64,000 nt of DNA from Lagopus muta (GCF_023343835.1 NC_064449.1:4749778-4813777), one strand, 5' to 3'; positions 21,900 to 32,312 are shown, counted from the stretch's first letter. The notes: generated from the letters alone by a model not told the origin. Program-made: numbers and translations.

Positions 21900-21990
21900 T
21901 TCCCAACTTCTACTTCGTGGTTAACAGCAACTATGACTTGTACAAGTAGAAGACTCCTGACAATACCACTTTAATCTATAATACCCCCAC
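21900..21990 (+). pseudogene. V-lambda pseudogene 25 (+), CDR1-FR2 scrap
   Basis: Decayed copy of a CDR1-FR2 part (GTTAACAGCAACTATGACTTG) with stops, placed head-to-head with pseudogene 24. It runs into the acceptor of pseudogene 26. Confidence 0.5.
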
Positions 21991-22021
21991 AATAAGCCCC
22001 TCACTCCTCTCTCTCTCTCCA

Positions 22022-22340
22022 GGTTCCCTGGTGCAGGCAGCAGTGACTTGCAAGCCTCAGTATCAGCAAACCTGGGAGAAACTGTCAAGATCACCTGCTC
22101 CAGGGGTAACAGCATCTATGGTTATGGCTGGTACCAACAGAAGTCACCTGGCAGTGCCCTTGTCACTGTGATCTATGAAAACACCGAGAGACCCTCAGAC
22201 ATCCCTTCACGATTCTCCGGTTCCTACTCCGGCTCCACGGGCACATTAACCATCGATGGGGTCCAAGCTGAGGACGAGGCTGTCTATTACTGTGGGAGCT
22301 GGGACAGCAGCGGTACTGCTGGTAGTGACACAGCGAGGTA
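22022..22340 (+). pseudogene. V-lambda pseudogene 26 (+)
   Basis: Frameshift in the first codons (as in pseudogene 18), then [48 protein letters not shown] and [10 protein letters not shown], all open. No leader or RSS. Confidence 0.85.
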
Positions 22341-22689
22341 TGAAATTGAAGTACAGCCTTGAATTAAAAAATGGATGTTTCCTGCCTTTCTCTCTCAGGT
22401 TCACACTCAGCCGTGCCACTCAGGCCCTTCCCTCATTGCCCTGGACTATACATGGCAGGGCAAAAATCACACCCCAGCACTGACAGCAAGGAGCATGTGG
22501 GCTCCTGAGCAACCAGGCCAAAGCTCTCCACTTAGAGGGTATGTTTCCCATAGCACAGGGCTGCTGGCATAGAGCAGGGCTGGCTGCTCTTGTGCCAGAA
22601 GAGAAACACAGCCGCAGAATCTTTCAGGTCAGGATGATTGTTGTGATCTGCTCCTACCTCTGCTTAAGTGGCAACACCAACAGCACAGT

Positions 22690-22785
22690 GCCTAGGCCTG
22701 TGTGCAGGTGGCTGTCAGATCTCCAAGGAGGAGACTCCACGGTCTCTCTGGGCAACCTCTCAGTGCTATGTTACCTGTGGATTAA
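22690..22785 (-). mobile_element. CR1 LINE fragment (-)
   Basis: ATCTCCAAGGAGGAGACTCC followed by TCTCTGGGCAACCTCTCAGTGC matches the reverse strand of the CR1 3' part. Short and old. Confidence 0.55.
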
Positions 22786-23019
22786 GGACTAAGAACTCCT
22801 GGCTCCGTCCAGGCAGAACCTCTGCATTCTGTGCCATTGCCTCTTGTCATGCTGCTGGATTCTACTGGAAAAAGCCTGGCTCTGTTCACTTCGCATTCTC
22901 CCTTCAGGTTTGTGTGAGGGAGAAGAGAGAAAATAGGGCTCAGCAAGTACCCAACATACATAGCCCGCACCAGGCTGTCAGATAAGGCACCTGATTCCAC
23001 AGGGACAAATATGGTAGCA

Positions 23020-23270
23020 GGACACCAACACCTGCACAGGATTGTCAACAACCATGGCTGGTTCCAGCAGAAGTCACCCAGCAGCACCCCAGTCACTGTG
23101 ATCTATGCTAGCACCAGTAGACCCTCGAACATCCCTTCACGATTCTCCGGTTCCCAGTCCGGCTCTACAGCCACATTAACCATCACTGAGCCTGACTGCT
23201 ACTGTGGGAGTGAAGGCAGCAGTGATGCTGGTCCCATGGCGACACAGCAGTGAGGAAGTGATACACAAAC
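23020..23270 (+). pseudogene. V-lambda pseudogene 27 (+), FR1-less, with RSS trace
   Basis: Starts at CDR1 ([18 protein letters not shown]), then [15 protein letters not shown] and the same FR3 deletion as pseudogene 19 ([11 protein letters not shown]). The 3' end reads CATGGCG, then ACAAACC about 23 bases on. A direct copy of pseudogene 19 in its 3' half. Confidence 0.8.
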
Positions 23271-23820
23271 CTCCTGTCAGCACAAGAAGCAGCTGGCAGT
23301 CTTAGCTGTCTCTGTTTGATGGTGGCACAGGTCCCCACCACAGCCCTACACTCCTTGCCCTGCAACGTGGGTTGCTGTGCAGTGTCCTGAGCACATCCCA
23401 ACAAGATGCACTGCAGCACGCCCAGCCCTGCCTGTAGCAGCTGATGCCCTTGTCCTATTTCTGCTGGAGCTGCCTCCATACTGGGGGGCTCCTTGCTGAG
23501 TTTCTCTAGTGTGCCACAGCTGTGGCTGAGGTCCCTTCCACTCTGATGGTGGTGGCACATTGCAGGAACAGAGCCCACACCAGAACAGCTCAGTACAGAG
23601 ACAGCTCCAGCAGTGGGAGGCTGGGCCTTGCAGCAGCAACATGGAGCAGGGCTGGGTGGAGGGGAGACACAGAGCTGTGCCTTTTCAGGGACAGGTCTAA
23701 TGTGATTTAGTACCCAGAGTAACCTCTCATACAGGTAGGTACACCAAGGAAGGCATTTACAGACATGGCCATGCAGAAAAGACATAAATCTGCCTCAGCC
23801 CCACAGGCCTGCTCAGCTGT
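23060..23820 (+). repeat. Direct duplicate block A2 (partner 18500-19240)
   Basis: Second copy of block A, holding pseudogene 27. The short differences are single bases and a few small indels. Confidence 0.9.
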
Positions 23821-23904
23821 AAACCAGCAAGTGCAGAAGACCTCTGTTTTTAACTCAGGTCTTTTTTAACTCAGGTCTGCAGCTCAGTTCTGCATCTTCC
23901 TCTG

Positions 23905-23992
23905 TTTCTGTACCAGCATTAGTGCTGCTATATTAGCCACCACAGCCTCATCTTCTGACCCTAGTGACAACTAACCACAATTGGTCTTCAGG
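23905..23992 (-). pseudogene. V-lambda FR3-CDR3 scrap (-)
   Basis: On the - strand, a CACTAGGGTC...GATGAGGCTGTGGTGGCTAAT pattern resembles the end of FR3 and CDR3. Very short. Confidence 0.4.
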
Positions 23993-24164
23993 GGTCCAGG
24001 GAAATGGCTGCATTGGGCAGGGGGAGCATCTGATGGGAGCTGCCACTGGGAGGGCAGCTTCTGCATGAGTGGGCTGTGTTGTGGGCAGTCCAGGATATGA
24101 AAAGGAGTTTGAGTCCATGGCATAGACCCATTGCCATGAGGATGGGCAGCTGCTGGGGTAATGC

Positions 24165-24230
24165 CACAGCCTGTGCTCCTCTCCTGCTGGCTGTGCTGAC
24201 CCACAGCTCTGGTGCCCTAGGAAGATCCAC
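24165..24230 (+). pseudogene. Orphan V-lambda leader exon (+)
   Basis: CTCCTCTCCTGCTGGCTGTG and CACAGCTCTGGTGCC match the leader exon and donor of VL1, but the start codon is lost. No V exon follows on this strand; the next V (28) is inverted. Confidence 0.6.
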
Positions 24231-24324
24231 TATGCCCAGCTGGGGTCTTTGGGCAATGGGCCCCATCCCACTTCTGCTGGCATTTTTAAGACTTGGCATC
24301 AATTCAGTGCAACATCTCTCTGGA

Positions 24325-24637
24325 TCACCATAACCAGTACTGCTGCTGTCCCTGCTCCCACAGTAATAGACAGCCTCGTCCTCGGCTTGGACCCCATCGA
24401 TGGTTAATGTGGCTGTGGAGCCGGAGTAGGAACCGGAGAATCGTGAAGGGATGTCTGAGGGTCTGTTGGTGTCGGAATAGATCACAGTGACAAGGGCACC
24501 GCCAGGTGACTTCTGCTGGTACCAGCCATAACAGTTGTTAATCCAGGAACAGATGTGGGTGTCGGTGGAAACTGTTTCTCCCAGGTTCGCTGACACTGAG
24601 GCCAGCTGAGTCAGTGCTGCCTGCACCAGGGAACCTG
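24325..24637 (-). pseudogene. V-lambda pseudogene 28 (-), full open V exon
   Basis: Open from [21 protein letters not shown] through an odd FR1 end ([15 protein letters not shown]), [27 protein letters not shown], to [13 protein letters not shown]1 fits pseudogene 10, the rest pseudogene 11, on the opposite strand, so it is a mosaic or their ancestor. Confidence 0.86.
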
Positions 24638-24862
24638 GAAAGGGAAAGCAGAGAGGGGAGAAAAATGAAGCTCAGCAAGTGCCCCCCACACACAGCCCTC
24701 ACAGGGCAGCGATTGACCAGGGAACAGTACCAGTGGAGGAGAAGGGACCTCAGCCACAGCCATGCCACACCAGCAGCAGGGAGCGGTGCTTGGGATGGCA
24801 CAGTGCTGTGCCTTTGCAGTGTGGCAGAGAGAAATGCCTTCTGTCCCACCACAGCATACATC
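24585..24862 (-). repeat. Inverted duplicate block B2 (partner 13156-13441)
   Basis: Carries the 5' part of pseudogene 28 and its intron flank. The homology stops abruptly at about 24862, where another V flank begins. Confidence 0.9.
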
Positions 24863-24884
24863 AATTCAGTGCAATATCTCTCTG

Positions 24885-25192
24885 GATCACCATAACTAGT
24901 ACCGCTGCTGTCGTAGCTCCCACAGTAATAGACAGCCTCGTCCTCGGCTTGGACCCCATCGATGGTTAATGTGGCTGTGGTGCCGGATTTGGAACCGGAG
25001 AATCGTGAAGGGATGTCTGAGGGTCTGTTGGTGCTACCATAGATCACAGTGACAAGGGCACTGCCAGGTGACTTCTGCTGGTACCAGCCATAAGCATTGC
25101 TACTCCCAGAGCAGGTGATCGTGACAGTTTCTCCTAGGTTCGCTGACACTGAGGCCAGCTGAGGCACTGCTCCCTGCACCAGGGAACCAGGA
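24885..25192 (-). pseudogene. V-lambda pseudogene 29 (-), full open V exon
   Basis: Open V exon: [63 protein letters not shown]. Acceptor present; no leader, promoter or RSS. Confidence 0.87.
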
Positions 25193-25774
25193 AAGGGAGA
25201 GGAGCAAGGGGAGAAAATGGTGCTCAAGAAGTGCCTGACACACACACAGCCCTCCCAAGCAGCAGTGGGATGGGGAACACCACTATTAAAGGAGAAGGGA
25301 CTTCAGCCATGGCCACAGGCACATTAAAGGATGAGAACCTGGCCCAGAGCATCCCAGCACAGAGGCAGCTCCATGGAGGAGGGCTGGGGATGACAAATTG
25401 CTGTGTCTTTGCAAGGATGGGTACAATGTGGCTAAGTGGCAGAGTGATATCTCATACATCTAGGTATAGAGCATTTACAAACATGGCCACACAGAGAGGA
25501 CAAATCTGCCTCAGCCCCACAGCCCTTATCAGCCTTTAAGTCAGTAAGTGCAGAAAGCCTCCATTTTGAACTCAGGTCAGTAACTGAGTTGTCCATCTCA
25601 CTGTGTCACTGTTCCCCAATTTGGAACTCAGTGATAGCTAACCATGATCAGCCAGCTCCTGTGAGCCAAGAAAAAGAGCATAGTGAGCAGGGAGAGCACT
25701 GCAGTAGGAGCTAATAGTGATCATAGGGTCCTGTATAGTGGGCAGTTTTTAAGAGTGAGTTGTGGTCCATGGCA

Positions 25775-26740
25775 TAGCCCTAACAACACTGGGATGCACA
25801 GCTGTAGGAATTGCACCATGGCTTGGGCTCCTTTCCTGGTGGCCCTTGCCCACAGCTCTGGTATCCTGGGAAGGCTTGCTGCACCTTGTTGTCAGTAAAA
25901 CTGCAGTAAGCCATCAAGATTTGATACGATTCCATCCCCCTGCTCTACTGTCGTGGGTCCCCACCTGGAGTACCGCATCCAGCTCTGGTACCACCAACAC
26001 AAAAAGGACATGGAGCTGCTGGAGCAGGTCCAGAGGAGGACCACAAAGATGATCAGAGGACTGGAGCACCTCCCTTACAGGAGAGGCTGAGGGACCTGGG
26101 GTTTTGGAGCCTGGAGAAGAGAAGGTACCAGGGGACCTTTCAGTGGCCTCCAGTACTTGAAGGGGGCCTACAGGAAAGCTGGGGAGGGACTTTCTATAGG
26201 GACATGTAGCAACAGGACAAGGAGAAATGGCTTTAAACTGGGAGAGAGTAGATTTAGTTTAGATAATAACAAGAAAGTCTTTACAGTAAGGATAGCAAGA
26301 CAATGAAACAGGTTGCCCAAAGCAGCTATGGCTGCCCTCTCACTGGAAGCATTCAAGGCCAGGCTGGATGGGGCTGTGAGCAATCTGTTCTAGGGGGAGG
26401 TGACCCTGCCTAAAGCATTGGAACTAAATGGTCTTAAAGCTCCCTTCCAGCCCAAATCACTCTGAGCGATTCTACGAAGATCACCTGCTCTGGGAGTAGC
26501 TACAACTATGGCTGGTACCAACAGAAGTCCCCTGGCAGTGCCCTTGTCACTGTGATCTATAGCAGCACCAACAGACCCTCAGACATCCCTTCACGATTCT
26601 CCGGTTCCATATCCGGCACCACAGCCACATTAACCATCGCTGGGGTCCAAGCCAAGGCTGTCTATTACTGCGGGAGCATAGACAGCAGCTATGTTGGTAT
26701 CACAGTGACATAGAGCAGTGAAAAATGATACATAACCTTT
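25775..26740 (+). pseudogene. V-lambda pseudogene 30 (+), leader kept, split by a CR1
   Basis: Leader exon 25818-25860 (MAWAPFLVALAHSS, phase 1, GTATCC donor) with a VL1-like 5' UTR. A CR1 then replaces the intron and the FR1 start. The V exon resumes at about 26480 ([32 protein letters not shown]) and ends in CACAGTG with a poor nonamer (ACATAACC). TATA and octamer are lost. Confidence 0.85.
25935..26480 (+). mobile_element. CR1 LINE, 3' end (+), inside pseudogene 30
   Basis: CR1 signature: a CTGGAGCAGGTCCAGAGGAG block, CTGAGGGACCTGGGGTTTTG, a TTTAAACTGGGAGAGAGTAG block, AGGCCAGGCTGGATGGGG, and the 3' terminal ATTCTACGAA-type end. 5'-truncated as is usual for CR1. Confidence 0.92.
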
Positions 26741-27214
26741 TGTACATCTGTAATGAGCAGCACTCAAGTGGATGGGAAGTAAGCAATAAAAGCAGACCAT
26801 CACAACTGTAGGCTACAGCAAATGAGAACAAACCCAAACGCAGCAGCCACAAAAACAGATAAATAAAAATTACTTACCTTTAGAAGACCTCAAGAACACA
26901 GGGATCACCAGCAAAGTACCCACACCTCCACTGCCAACCCTTAAATGAGGTCTGGGAAGGGGTGAAGCCAGAACCCAGGTCACTCAGGTACATTGCATGC
27001 ACCTGAGTTCCCCTGGGTTGGCCCTGTCTTTCTACCAGGTGCTCAATCACTGCTGCAGGCTGTGACTCAGCATTTCCACTACAACATCACAGGGAGCAGT
27101 TGTCAGTCTCTGCTGTTCCTGTGAGGATGCCCCAGGAGACCTGAAGGCATGATTGGTAGTGAGGGTTCCCAACTCTATCCACGGTTAACAGGCATCACAT
27201 TTACAGCAGCATAA
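26741..27214. other. Spacer without recognised content
   Basis: No gene, V remnant or clear repeat was recognised between pseudogenes 30 and 31. Confidence 0.4.
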
Positions 27215-27533
27215 ACCTGGCAGTGGTGTTACTGCTGTGATGCTGCTGTCCCTGCCACCACAGTAATAGACAGCCTCGTCCTCGGCTTGGACCCCATCGA
27301 TGGTTAATGTGGCCGTGGAGCTGGAGTAGGAACCGGAGAATCGTGAAGGGATGTCTGAGGGTCTGCTGCTGCTATCATAGATCACAGTGACAGGGACACT
27401 GCCAGGTGTCTTCTGTTGGTGCCAGCCTTCATAGTTGCTGTAACCCCCGGAGCAGGTGATCTTGACGGTTCTTCCCAGGTTTGCTGACACCGAGGCTGGC
27501 GGAGTTAGCGCTGCCTGAACCAGGGAACCTGGA
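27215..27533 (-). pseudogene. V-lambda pseudogene 31 (-), open V exon
   Basis: [65 protein letters not shown], open throughout. WYQQ is changed to WHQQ. No leader or RSS. Confidence 0.86.
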
Positions 27534-27654
27534 GAGGGAGAGGAGAGAGGGGAGAAAATGGAGCTTGGGCAGTGTCTGACACACACAGCCCTCCCCAGGC
27601 TGTGGGATGAGGCCCTGTGCCCACAATCACATATGGGATATCAAGACACCCACA

Positions 27655-27905
27655 TCTAAGATAATCAGAATCTGATTATCAACAACTATGGCTGGTACCA
27701 GCAGAAGGCACCTGGCAGTGCCTCTGTCACTGTGATCTGCTATGATGATGAGGGACCCTCAAGTATCCCTTCACAATTCTCTGGTTCCACGGGCACGTTA
27801 ACCATCACTGGGGTCCAAGCTAAGGACGAGGCTGTCTATTACTGTGGGAATGAAGACAGCAGCGGTACTGGTGCCACAGTGATGCAGAGTAATGGATACA
27901 CAGAC
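27655..27905 (+). pseudogene. V-lambda pseudogene 32 (+), FR1-less
   Basis: Starts at CDR1 ([23 protein letters not shown]), then SSIPSQFSG, a short FR3 and [10 protein letters not shown], followed by CACAGTG without a nonamer at 23 bases. Head-to-head with pseudogene 31 across about 120 bases. Confidence 0.8.
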
Positions 27906-28469
27906 CTGACATCTCAGGGAGCAGCTGGCAGCCTTTGCTGTGCCATTATTCTGGTGACACAAGTCCCAGGCATGGCCCAGTGCTGTGCTGCAGGTGGCTA
28001 CGCTAGGTGCCCTGCTCTGTCCTCCTGTAGAGCCTCAGGACTGTGCCCATCACTCAGGGAGGGGATGGTTCCAGCATCCCTGTCCCTGCCCTGCACTGCA
28101 CATAGCCCCTGGACCCCATCTCCTGCTGCCCACCCATCTTGCCTCCCTGTGTTGCTGTTGCAGTGTTGCTTCTGCCTCATGCTGGTTTCTTCCTCCTGAA
28201 GGTGGCCAAAAGCCAGGCCTTGGGCAAGCTTGGTGCATAAATACCCAACAGCCCATAAGCAGGGCAGACATGGCTGCTGAGCCATCCCTGGCAGCCGGGG
28301 TGTGTGCACGTGCCTGGGGAGACCTGCAGGCATCGGTAGTAGTGGGGGCTTCTGGCTGTGCTTGAGCAGCACCTGCCTGGGGTAATGGCAGTACCCTGTG
28401 CATGAACAGTGCTCCAGGGCTCAGCTCTGCTCAGACCATAACCCTGGCACCAACAGAGACCTGCTCTGC

Positions 28470-28550
28470 TCTGTGGTCATGTTAATCTTCACAGGAGCCC
28501 AAGACAAAGCTGTTTCTTACTGCTCTGGCAGAGAAAGAGGCACTGGCCAT
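28470..28550 (+). pseudogene. V-lambda FR3-CDR3 scrap (+)
   Basis: A VMLIFTGAQDKAVSYCSGRE pattern matches the [17 protein letters not shown] end of the V genes. It is the V remnant nearest to VL1. Confidence 0.5.
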
Positions 28551-28929
28551 GGCCATAGAGAGTTCTAGCAACAGGGAAATGGAAGATGGAGCTGCTGAGG
28601 TTCCAGGGCTCCTCAGGTGCCTGCTGCTGCAACTTGGACGTGGTCACTGAGCAACCTGTGTGGAGGATCAGGCTGTGCTGCCTGTGAACCTATTGTAGGA
28701 CATCTCCTCTGTGCCACTCACGGGGATATCACCCCTGGGACCCCGGCCCATTGGCCTCTGTGTGGGACATGGTGTTGGGACCAAGGGCTCTGTTGTTCAG
28801 GCAGACAGAGGCCTGGAGAGAGGGGAAGGCATTGAGATGGGGCTGATACCAGGGTTGTGAGCCCAGGCAAGAGAGCAGCAGAGCAAAGAGGAAGAAGTGC
28901 AGGTGCTGGGGCTGGGGAAAGCCCCAAAT

Positions 28930-29125
28930 GGCTGGAGCTGGTGGAGCCGCTGGAGATCGTCTCCTTGCACCCTGCTCCATGCTGGGGCAGCTGCTGCAGG
29001 CTGACCAGGATCTGCCCAGGCAGGTTGTGAAGGTCACCAAGGATGGAGACTTCACAGCTATCTGGGACACGTGTTCCAACGTTTGATCAGCCTTGCAGCA
29101 AAAAAGAGTGTTTTGCTCTATCGAA
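28930..29125 (-). mobile_element. CR1 LINE fragment (-)
   Basis: CAGCTGCTGCAGGCTGACCA, then AAGGATGGAGACTTCACAGC and GTGTTCCAACGTTTGATCAG match the reverse strand of a CR1 coding end. Confidence 0.6.
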
Positions 29126-29129
29126 CAGT

Positions 29130-29560
29130 GTTCAACAAAAATGATCAGTGGGCTGGAACACCTCTTCTACGAAGAAAGGCTGCGAGAGCTGGGTCTGGAG
29201 AAGGCTCTGGGGCAACCTCCCTGCAGCTTGTCAGTGCTTAAAGGAGGCTCATGAGAAAGGTGGAGAGGGACTTTATAAAAGGACCTGTAGCAATATGACA
29301 AGGAGAAATGGTTTAAAATGGAAAGAGGGTAGATTTAGGTTAGCTATGAAGAAGAAATTCTTCACTCAGAGGTGATGAAGCACTGTAACAATTTCACCAG
29401 AGAAGTATTGGATGCTTCCTTCCTGGCAGGGCCCAAGGCCAGGCTGGATGGGCTACGGGCAGCCTGTTCTGGTGGGAGGTGTCCCTGCCTGGCATGGCTT
29501 GGAGCTGGGTAGGTTTTGAGGTCCCTCTTAGCCCAACCATTCTACATTCTGGTTGTTCCC
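29130..29560 (+). mobile_element. CR1 LINE, 3' part (+)
   Basis: GGCTGGAACACCTCTTCTAC, AGGCTGCGAGAGCTGGGTCT, ACAAGGAGAAATGGTTTAAA, AAGAAATTCTTCACTCAGAG and AGGCCAGGCTGGATGGG follow in CR1 order to about 29560. Confidence 0.9.
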
Positions 29561-29834
29561 TGCATTTCAGCCTTTGCCAAGTGACTCTGGTGCCACCGCT
29601 GGATAATTCTACTCAGCTGTTTCATTCCTGCCCCAAAGCAGTAATCCCATGGATAAGTGATGCTCTGAGGCCTTCACAACAGAGCTTCCTTTCCAGTACA
29701 AGCCCTTTGTTGGCTGCACTGCTGCTGCTGAGGGTCCTGCCAGCCCCCAGGGCCTTTTTTGCTCAGGCACTACCACCTGCTAAAACCCAGCATGCCCAGG
29801 GCAGGGCATCACATGTCTGAGGGTGAAATGGGGC

Positions 29835-29985
29835 AGCGCTGCAGGCAGCAGTTCAAGAAACATTTAGATGTTGTAGTGGAGGATGTGGTTTAATGGAAAA
29901 TAATAGGTGGATGGTTGGACTGGAGGATCTTAGAGGTCTTTTCTAACTTTGGTGATTTGGTGATTCGGTGATTCTACGAAGGGAG
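29835..29985 (+). mobile_element. CR1 LINE 3' tail (+)
   Basis: GTTCAAGAAACATTTAGATG, GGTGGATGGTTGGACTGGAG and CTTAGAGGTCTTTTCTAACT, ending in GATTCGGTGATTCTACGAA, the CR1 3' terminal repeat. It ends about 220 bases before the VL1 octamer. Confidence 0.92.
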
Positions 29986-30208
29986 CCATGGCTTGTTCTC
30001 ACCATGCCCCGCTGGTCCGGCTCTCCCCGGCACTTTGGTACCACAGCATTTTGGGCTCACTTTAGGGCTGCTGAGCGCCTGGGTGCCGCCACGTGTCCCC
30101 GCTGCAACGCCTGGCCAACCCCGCTGTGCCACAGTGCAGGGGCTGGGCCAGGAGCGGGCAGGGAGGTGTGGGGAGAGGCGTAGGACGTGGCTGGGAGCAC
30201 AGGGAGTT

Positions 30209-30250
30209 ATTTGCATGGGGGGCGTGCTGCGGAAGGACGCGGGTATAAAA
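30209..30250 (+). promoter_or_regulatory. VL1 promoter: octamer and TATA box
   Basis: ATTTGCAT (30209-30216) is a perfect Ig octamer, bound by OCT1/OCT2 with OBF1. TATAAAA follows at 30244-30250, and the start codon is at 30314. I found this pairing at no other V copy in the window, so VL1 alone has a B-cell promoter. Confidence 0.93.
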
Positions 30251-30313
30251 GGGCGTCGAGGTCCACAGCGCAGCCCCATCGGCGTGGGGACACACAGCTA
30301 CTGGGATTGCGCC

Positions 30314-30781
30314 ATGGCCTGGGCTCCTCTCCTCCTGGCGGTGCTCGCCCACAGCTCAGGTACTCGTTGCGCCCGGTCGGGGACTTTGGGCACGGGGCTC
30401 TGTCCCACTGCTGCGCGGGGAGGGCTGTGCGTGTCGGGCAATCGCTGATGGCCGTTTTCTCCCCTCTCTCCTCTCCCTCTCCAGGTTCCCTGGTGCAGGC
30501 AGCACTGACTCAGTCGGACTCGCTGTCAGTGAACCCGGGAGACACCGTCAAGATCACCTGCACCGGGGGTAGTAACAACTATTATGGCTGGTACCAGCAG
30601 AAGTCACCTGGCAGTGCCCTTGTCACTGTGATCTATCGCAACACCAACAGACCCTCAGACATCCCTTCACGATTCTCCGGTTCCATATCCGGCTCCACAG
30701 CCACATTAACCATCACTGGGGTCCAAGCCGAGGACGAGGCTGTCTATTACTGTGGTGGCTACGGCGGCAGCAGTACTGCTG
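30314..30781 (+). CDS. IGLV1: VL1, the functional lambda variable gene
   Basis: Leader exon 30314-30359 encodes [15 protein letters not shown] and ends in phase 1 at a GTACTC donor. The V exon 30485-30781 begins after CTCTCCAG with [12 protein letters not shown]. It holds FR1 with Cys (KITC), CDR1 [27 protein letters not shown]2 [19 protein letters not shown], and FR3 to [12 protein letters not shown]. Both cysteines and the core Trp are present, with no stop or frameshift. It alone combines octamer, TATA box, leader, splice sites and a full RSS, so it is the rearranging V of the locus. After joining to J it becomes the target of gene conversion from the pseudogenes and of somatic mutation. 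Confidence 0.96.
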
Positions 30782-30820
30782 CACGGTGACACAAAGCAAT
30801 GGGGAAATGATACAAAAACC
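30782..30820 (+). promoter_or_regulatory. VL1 recombination signal (23-spacer)
   Basis: Heptamer CACGGTG (one change from CACAGTG), a 23-base spacer, and a perfect nonamer ACAAAAACC. It pairs with the 12-spacer signal at J under the 12/23 rule for RAG1/RAG2 cutting. Confidence 0.95.
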
Positions 30821-32312
30821 TCCTTTTCAGTGCAAGGAGCAGCTTGTGGTTTTTACTGTCTGTCTCAGAAGTCCCACCTCAATCTCTGCCCCGTGCTGCA
30901 GGGCCCATGTCCTCTTGTGCTGCCAGGCTGTACCCTGGCCCCTGCTGGCTGCTTCCCTCCAATCCTACATCCACAATTTGCAGTGTTCCCTGCATGCACT
31001 GGGCTGGAAGCTCCTGATCTGCCCCTGCTCCTACTGAGACCACCTGCCCAGTCCCTGCTGGAGGGCCACCACTACTCAGCTGGTACATCAGCACAGCACT
31101 GGTTCTCTTACATGCATTCCTCTGAGGAAAAGAGCTGGACTTCTGAGTACCCTTAGAATCCTCCCCTAAAATCAAACTGAAATCCCACAAAAGTCTCAGA
31201 AATACCCAGAAACTGTTTATCCATAGCATATGGCATCACATACTTCAGTTATATACTTTGCACATTCAGTTTCAATGAGTCTGTGTCACTTGCACCAATC
31301 AGTTGCACCTAAGCCTTCCCAGAGAAAAACCAAACATTTGTAACAGAAAGTGCTTCCAACCACAAAATCTTTGATGCATCATTCATTTTCTAGTGACTCA
31401 GGAGATTCACCAACTCTGCTGCTTTCTATAACCACTTGCACAAACCACAACATTTGCACATTTGTCACTTCATTTTTAAGCCAGTGCCTTGGCTCTAGCA
31501 GCTCTGGTTAGGCGTCAACATCCTCTTCACATTTTCTTTTCCTCTCTTGGGGGAGATGTGGGCAGCAGGGACAGGGCAGTGGTGCAGCGCTGGGATAAAG
31601 CTGGGCCCAATGAGCTGGAAGGACAACATCAACGAGAGTAAAGCTATCAAAACAGACAGGCCTGAATTGGAGGGGCTGCATTAAACTGGCTGACAGGCAA
31701 GAACATTTTTTGGTGGGTGCTTGTGGCAAGTTGACATGCCTTCAGTCAAGACCTTGACCAACAATGGCACAGCTACTGGAAATCCCTTGGAAGAGATGAG
31801 GAGGGTGCACGAACACCATCTGCGCTCCGTGATTTACAGCAAGCAGCAGGGCTCAGCCACTCATGAGGCTGGGCATGGGCCACTGCTTAGGCTGCTTCTG
31901 TATGGCCGTGTATAACTGCAAGTATTTCCCTGGTGGACCTCAGGAATCAACTGATCATCCTCAGCAAGTTGCTCTGTGTTCACTTACAGTCTTCCCCAGC
32001 ACCAAGTGGGTGCTTGGGCTCTTCACAGGCTTTGTTTTTTTGGTTGGTTTTGTTGTTTTATCCAGCTGTGGCTGTGGCAGTACATCCTTGGTCTGCCTAG
32101 CCACACTGAAATGTGCTCTTGCACCTTTCCCTGGTTTGCAGAAAGAAGGTTGTACAGTCTGAATGCTCTGTGCTGTTGCAAGTGTCTTCTGGTTCTCTGA
32201 AATCTGCAGTCCCTCAGTGTCCATCAGGACACTGCCATCCCATCACTTCTGACCGGTCCCCTCATCCTGCCACCTCCACGGGACCCAGAGCTGCTCCTGC
32301 CACGAAGTGGGA
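30821..32312 (+). other. VL1-J intergenic segment
   Basis: About 1.5 kb, deleted or inverted on V-J joining. The first 290 bases match the 3' flank of pseudogene 18. No second V or J and no repeat element was seen. Confidence 0.6.

Noticed and set aside
30821-32312. A second J or V between VL1 and J
   Set aside because: Neither an FGxG frame with a heptamer/nonamer nor a V framework is present; the only J is at 32341-32378.
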